Shown one piece after another: positions 58,085-64,000 of a stretch of 64,000 bases of DNA (its first letter is position 1; each line of letters begins with the position of its first letter). The position numbers and the translations under genes are program-made. Source of the DNA: Trochalopteron elliotii (Eukaryota > Chordata > Aves > Passeriformes > Leiothrichidae); assembly GCA_024734555.1 (NCBI GenBank), contig JANPWX010000209.1, positions 434,001 through 498,000 on the forward strand, given 5' to 3'. The notes under the pieces are model-generated. The model made no database searches and was not told the DNA's origin. It worked only from the letters and a program-made list of their open reading frames with translations.

Positions 58085-61004
58085 AGGCTAGAGGAAAGAC
58101 GCGGTTTATGGACTTTGGCTCCCACTGCAACCTAGAGAAAAGGGGAAGGTGGATATGCCAATTGTCTTCTTCAGAAATTAGAACATGCATGCTGCTGCAA
58201 AGATCTCACACAATGCAGTTCACATCCCTCAAGCACTAGAAAGTCATGCAGAAGCATGGTAAATCAAATGCTGCAGCTCTACTGGCTCACACGTCTCTCT
58301 GCACATAATCCCTGAAGCCAATCTGCATGCAGACCAAAGGCTGCCTCCAGCAATCAGCTTCCATGGTCTCTCGAGCATGAAGCAGCTCAGAACGTCCTGC
58401 ACGTGTCCCAATGCCAGCACCAAGAACGCAGCAGGGCAGCTGGGGGTACAGGCAGGTACACAGCCCTTTGGGGTAGGAAACCTGATTAGCTGTTGCTGCA
58501 GCATGGGTAGCCACCTGCTAACAGGGGCTTGCACACACATATGTTTACACACCCAGTGCAGTCTCCCACTTGTCTGACTCAACCCATAAAACTTTCAGAG
58601 CCGCTGCTGTCCAAATTGGCTCTGGTGTCCCTGAGCCAGCAGCTGAGCTATGTTCCCAAACAGTGGTTTCTTGGAGCTTTGCAAAGGAGGAAGATTGTGT
58701 TTAGACAAAGCTTTTGCAGTTTATAAGTACCACTCAATTATGATTTAGAGTCAAACCTGGAACTCAGAGGTAATCTGGGGAAAGAAACAGACTTTCTTTT
58801 CAATCATTTTGTTGTGTCCAAATCCACTCATTTCTAGAAAGAAGGCATCTAGAGGGTTGGTTTTTTTTAGATATAATGTAACATTTTAGATTTTTCAAAA
58901 CTAACAAAGGTGAAAATACTCTGCTCTGCTATAATGAGTTTCAGACCAAGTTCCTCACCACCATTCAATACTCCAGCAACAGGAATACAGTTCTTCCTAA
59001 GAATTCTACAGGTCCAGCACATGTGGTTGACTCAGTGCACTGGCGCTGACATCTTACTAACTGCATGAGCCAAGTACCTACCTTCCAAAAAAAGAATAAG
59101 CAGATATAAATACATAAGAACTGGAAAGCCATGACAGAAATCTAGGGAGAAATCAATATTCTCCATACTTGTTTAACAAGACATGGGATTTTACTGTATC
59201 CAAAACCCCACATCACATAAAACATCTCCAAATCTAACACTGGCTGCAGAGCATTGGAAGTCTGGGATGAGGGCTTCACAGATAAGACAGCACTGAGATC
59301 TTCTCTAGGCACAGATCTTCTGAGAGATTCACCAGCATAAATCTCCCATCATATTCCCCTTTCTGTATTTATGGCTGCTTTGCTGTCCCTGTTGCAGCTG
59401 TTCAAGGAGCTGAGCTCATCAGAATATGCTTTGTGAAGTGCTTTTCTGGTCTTTTGTATGATGTTTTGCTTGCTTTCTTCCTTTCAGTAAGTGCCAAACC
59501 TCTGAAGAATGCCCAGGCTAGAGCTCTGAAAGCTAAGACCAAGTAGAGTAAGTATGATTCTGTGGCATCATCAGCTGAAAAGTGGCACCTCACAAGCACA
59601 AAAGAAAGTGTGACTTTGGAATACAGCTGTACAGTGTTCATCATCTGAGTTCACAGCAGTACAAGTAGGCTGAGTGACTTGCTCATGGGCTCTGACAAAG
59701 CCTGCTACTGCTTAAGACTTGTCTAAGCCCAACTTGCCAGGCTTATGAGAAAGTACTGTGGGCAGCTGGCAAGGCAGAGGAAACCTATGCCTGCATTTCG
59801 GCCACTCCAGCTGACAACCTGATATGCTATCCTCAACCAGCAATGAAGGTGGGCTTGCCAGACCACTGAACTGCTGCAGGAAAAAACTGGGACAAGGAAG
59901 CAAAACAGCTTTACTGATTTTGATTAACTGAATAAAAGCCAATTAATGGAAAAGTCAGATAGGAGGACCCTGATGACCTGCCTCCTATCTTTGACACGAG
60001 TATCCCCTGTAGCCCAGGACAGCACAGCCTCACACTTGCACACAGTGCTTCAGCCTTTGCCGTAAAAAGTGCCCTCACAAATTCGCAGCAAGAACCTATT
60101 TCTCTGATGCTAGGCTCCTGTCACTCTATGAAAATCCTCTTAAAATTGCCCAGGAACTAGCTGTGATACCAGGACACAGACACTGTCCTACAGGGAACTA
60201 TGCTAAAGCACTTATTTTACAAATGACCCTCCAAACAGGTATTACAGAAGAATACATTTAGGATGCTCTTCACATCACAGTCAACACAGCTATTCACCCA
60301 GAGAGACTGGAGCCACCAGTTGAGATACTGCATCAGCTAATGGCTCTGTTTCTTATCTTCACCGCTTCCTTTCACTTGGAAATGCACTCGGTCTTAAAAG
60401 CAGATCAGGAAATTAACATTTCCAGGTATAAAATACTTCCATGCATGAAATAGCCTAGCATGTGAAAATGGGCTTTATATGAAAAATGTACAGAATTTTT
60501 TAAGCACAGCTGGGTGAGAAATACTGTGATAAGAGCTCTTGCTTCAAATTTTCCCATGCCTGTCAAAATGAGGAGATATAAAACTGCACACTTTTTTTTA
60601 ACTAATTAGGCTATTTTATTCCTCAAAAAAAACATTCATACCAAAGGGGCAAAAAACCCAGCTAATCGACATTTTGTTGAAATTAACTCCTCATTGCATT
60701 TTTTGTAAGAAGTATACATTTCCTCCATAGTCCCTCCATTGCAAAAGACAGCATTCAAATAGATCTGTAATCAAATAAAATATAAACAGAAACATTAATA
60801 AACATGTTGATACACATAATATGAATAAAAAACCTGCAAGAAAAAGTACCACAGCTCTATCTTGTTCAGAAGCTCAAGTAGATTTTAGAGGCTCCAAAAT
60901 CACATGAAAATTTACTGAATCAAGATCAGGTTCCCAACGCTTGTGTTATGTGATAAACAAGTGTCTAATATCACCCCTGGCCATCCACATTCCTAACAGT
61001 TCCC

Positions 61005-61330
61005 CCACCCCTCCTGGCCTCCTTGTCTCCCAACACTCAGGCTTCTTCTTCATACAGGTCCTGCTTTTCCCCACTTCAGCCAAGGTCCAGTTTCTTCTAG
61101 ATCTGCCCTTAGTGACTAAAGGGAATAATTGGCCCCTGTCCTCTCTTTCTAACAGTCCTTTACAGAATTGCTGTTTGGTTTCCACCCACAGTTATCTTTC
61201 CTCTAGACTGAACATGTTTGGCTGTCTCAGCATTTCTTAAAGGGTTGAGTGCCTACTGTCATCTACCCCATCCTCGTCCTTGCTCCTACTTCACCCTGCA
61301 AACTATCTTTTTGAAAACACTACACCCTGA
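61005..61330 (-). mobile_element. Old CR1-like fragment
   Basis: The wording TTAGTGACTAAAGGGAATAA, TCTTTCTAACAGTCCTTTAC and CCTCTAGACTGAACATGTTTGGCTGTCTCAGCATTTC parallels old CR1 3' regions ('tctccaggctaaacaagcccagctctctcagccttt'). Divergence is strong. It may be part of the same ancient insertion as the piece at 61.7-62.2 kb or a separate one. Confidence 0.45.
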
Positions 61331-61689
61331 CATGAATGCAACACTACACATTCACAGACAAAAGGACAGGGGAGAAATTATCTATGAGTCTTGCAAAGCA
61401 GAGGGGGAGGACTTCTGTGGGAACACCACACCCTTTTCCTCCTCCCCAGGAGAATTCTGGACACTACTTAGAGCAGAGCTTCAAGAGTCTACCATCACTT
61501 CCCTGGAAACAGTACTTTAGCCTCTGCCACATTTCACAGCAGGAACTGTGCTGTCTATTCAGCACTTTCTTTTGCTCATTTGCTGCTATTGCTTGGCTAC
61601 AGCTACTTGTCAGTCTCTGATTAGGCTCCTACACCACTCCAGAAGCAGTGCAGAGCAGGGATCTAACTAGAAGCCACTCCGACAACACT

Positions 61690-62215
61690 AAACAACCCCT
61701 CGTTCTAATTCTCTCTCCTTTCTGTTTACATTTTTAAGCACACACTTCAAGGCAGTCATCACATCTCTCTTTCAATTTGGCCAAGCTAAATGTAATTAGT
61801 TAATCTTGCCTCTTAGATCAATCCATCCAGCATCTTAATAATTTTTGTTGCTCCACCGAATTTGTTCTAATATGCTGCCATCTTTGGGACACTAAGTTCT
61901 CCAGAAATTAGACTAGGTACACTCAGATCAGGCACACAAAGAAAACATGACTAGAAACATGCAGAAAATATTTCCTTGCTTCAAGACACAAGTTCTGTTT
62001 ATGCACTCCAGAAATGCCATCAGCCTCTTTGCTGCTACATCATACCGTGAGGGCATATCTCATTTGCTAACTGGTGTAACCCCAGTATCATTTCTAGCAT
62101 TACTGCTTTCCAGGGGTGTACCTCTCATCTCTGCTTTCTTTCCAAGCACAGTCTGATTTTAACTCCTACTATTCAATTTACTCTGTTAATCCCCAAATCC
62201 TATTCTGAGGTATGA
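61690..62215 (-). mobile_element. Old CR1-like fragment, longer and clearer
   Basis: On the plus strand the order AAGGCAGTCATCACATCTCT, GGCCAAGCTAAATGTAATTA, CATCTTAATAATTTTTGTTG, GAAATGCCATCAGCCTCTTT and GCATTACTGCTTTCCAGGGG is collinear with the reverse complement of CR1 (compare 'atgccattagccttcttggc'). Its three fragments keep the right order over about 500 bp. The coding frame is destroyed. Confidence 0.6.
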
Positions 62216-64000
62216 CTGCTTAGCTTCCTATGTATCTCAAATCTCTTTGATTTCCAGTGGAAATACTCTCACAAAGCAAGGCATGGGGTTTGTCATCAGA
62301 GTAAAGTCATGGCATATCCCTAAATTTACAAGACAATATGGATTCTTCACAGAGAGGTCACCATCATCAGTCCCTCACCAGAAACTGCCAAAAGGTTTTC
62401 AAGGGCTTCAGTTTGCTGTGGTGGTGACCAATGCTGGGCTGCTGTGTGACAGCTTCGCTCCTCTCAGAAAAAGCAGTGGGCCCTGGAGACCCAGCCAAAG
62501 CCCTGTGACAACAGTTGGGAGCACTGAGCAGGTGCTGCTTGAGCATCACTCCAAGGTACATTTCTTTACACTGCCTTTCCCTGTGCACACCCTCAAAGTG
62601 GGCATGGCACCTTCCCAATAGTCTGAACATCAGCTTACTCCAAACAGTGATGCCTAAGCCTTCCCTCCTCCTTCACTGCAAAGAGTGGGGAGGTGGGAGG
62701 CTACTTCAAAGCCTTCCTGTGAGATATCACATTGTGCAAAGCACACCAGATGCTGCCTGAGCAGTGAGTAGTCACAGAAGCAGGACCTGGGTGCAAAGAG
62801 TATGTTTTAGGATGCAAAAGGAAAAAAACCCTTTCCCTTCTCCAAAACTTCTCCTTCAAAACTCTTCCCCTGCCTCTCCAGCTCCCAAAGTAGTTCAAAG
62901 GCACTGAGACACAGTGGCTTTGCCTCTCCAGCCACACTAAGCCACTGCCCTGGCTCAGAGCTGTGCCTTATAGAATGATGTCAAATTGGGCTGGTCCAGA
63001 CTATAGGAGGAGAAAAGAAGATGGAAGAACAAGGGAAAGGTGGGGATGGGTGGGGAACCTGCCCTGGGCAGAATTGATTCACTGCCTCCATGGCTGCTCA
63101 GCTCCATGGAGGAGATGCTGCTCAGCCCAGTTCAGCTTCTGATAGCCACAAGGCAGCTGTGGCTCAGCAGTGTCGAAATGAAGTGCAGCAGCCCTTGACA
63201 CTGTATCTCTGACTGTGCCTGCTCCTATTCTGCTCTGGGACTCAGATGAAGGGGACATATGTACCACACGAAGTGGATTGTAGCACCAGCTTCCCTCTCC
63301 AAAGAAAAGAAGTCAAAGCAACAGCTACTCCCTCTCACCCTCTCCCATGAATACGTACTGCCAGTGTGCGTGAACGTGTCAGCTCTCTCAGTCCTTCATG
63401 GTCAAGGTTTCAGCAGGACCAGAATGCAAATTACATCCAGTGGAAGTTCAACAAGGTGTATAAGTCTGTCTTCTGGCCACAACCTATTCTCATAACCCAC
63501 TCAGCCATTTCAGGAGGAAGTCAGCCCACTTCCTCCTCACCAGCATTAAGAGAAGGTTTTCTGATTAACTTTCCAGACTCAGAAGGGACAAAAGAAGCTT
63601 AGCACAACTCAAGTCACTTGAAAAGCCACATGTGTGAATTGGCTGGATTCATGACAGTTGTTAGCACCATAACAAAGATCTTTATAACAGAATCTATCTC
63701 AGCAGAGAGAGAAAACAAAGTGAGTTGCATAAAAATACAAAACTGTGTCCATCCTTTGCAAGTTCAGAAAACATTAGATGGCACAGATACACACAATACA
63801 CCTTTCCCACATATTGCACTTACTTGAAGCCCAAGGATCCTCCTGCAGGAGACCAGCGTGTTTCTAGTTGAAAAGAAAGACCAGACCTATGCATATATCT
63901 AAAGCAGAGGAGCTCCATCCAAACCACCTCACTGTATCTCTGGGCGCAGACCAAGGATGGCTGCTTTCTGCCAAATGCTGGTCAGCATGTACTAGACCAG
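62216..64000. other. Intronic stretch without genes (62216-64000)
   Basis: Ordinary mixed-composition sequence. No CpG island, leader exon, or recognisable repeat was seen up to the right edge. Confidence 0.6.

Larger units (their letters stand above)
48576..61004. other. Intronic stretch without genes (48576-61004)
   Basis: An AT-rich, repeat-free block at 49.21-49.57 kb (ATTAATAACATGAGGATATT, TTCGAGGTTTTCTATTC) has the look of conserved non-coding sequence. An RE1-like pair of half-sites lies at 52.76 kb. Small tandem repeats occur at 56.9 and 58.0 kb, an A-rich tract at 55.6 kb and a purine tract at 57.65 kb. No exon was recognised. Confidence 0.6.
40878..64000 (-). other. GRIN2B: GRIN2B intron 1 (partial; runs off the right edge)
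   Basis: The coding exon begins with a splice acceptor, so at least one non-coding leader exon lies 5' (at higher coordinates). No CpG-island promoter and no convincing leader exon is visible up to 64000, so intron 1 probably spans this whole stretch. A short non-coding exon could hide here, because nothing but transcript data would reveal it. Confidence 0.75.

Noticed and set aside
59640..59705. GCTGAGTGACTTGCTCATGG as a MIR-like fragment
   Set aside because: Only about 25 bases match and the neighbouring conserved segments are missing.

Overview
The window looks like avian nuclear DNA. It contains one recognisable protein-coding exon, the first coding exon of GRIN2B (GluN2B subunit of the NMDA-type glutamate receptor). 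The exon lies on the minus strand at 40449-40877 and is flanked by very large introns. The bird assignment rests on a CR1 retrotransposon tail, older CR1-like remnants, low interspersed-repeat density and two compact LTR-like remnants. The species cannot be told from what I can see. No operons, bacterial signals, tRNA or rRNA genes, or CRISPR-like arrays were recognised. Nearly all short open frames in the window are chance frames in intron sequence.

Layout, following the gene from high to low coordinates. Positions 64000-40878 are intron 1, between an unseen 5' leader exon and the first coding exon. This part holds ancient CR1-like pieces (about 61.0-62.2 kb and 48.3-48.6 kb), two neighbouring LTR-like remnants (about 44.07-44.28 and 44.63-45.13 kb) lying antisense to GRIN2B, a MIR-like stretch, and a perfect 12-bp palindrome containing a consensus CRE about 0.9 kb before the exon. 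Positions 40877-40449 are the exon: 18 nt of 5' UTR plus 411 nt encoding residues 1-137. It starts after a textbook polypyrimidine/CAG acceptor and ends at an AAG|GTAAAT donor in phase 0. Positions 40448-1 are intron 2, which runs off the window. It holds a perfect 66-bp tandem duplication (32.6 kb), a CpG-rich pocket with AP-1 and CACGTG motifs (27.1-27.5 kb), a 3'-intact CR1 copy (12.05-12.78 kb) with an 82-bp partial twin at 16.16 kb, a MIR-like repeat (11.8 kb), G-quadruplex-prone tracts (3.6, 9.05 and 20.95 kb) and a second CpG-rich pocket with a perfect RFX X-box (about 5.0 kb).

I did not find a new protein-coding or RNA-based system. The observations most worth a second look are non-coding: the CpG-rich intronic pockets with dense transcription-factor motifs, the RFX-type motifs, the CRE beside the exon, the paired LTR-like remnants, the CR1 twin sharing one 5' end, and the young 66-bp duplication. 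All functional readings of these are inference from sequence alone.
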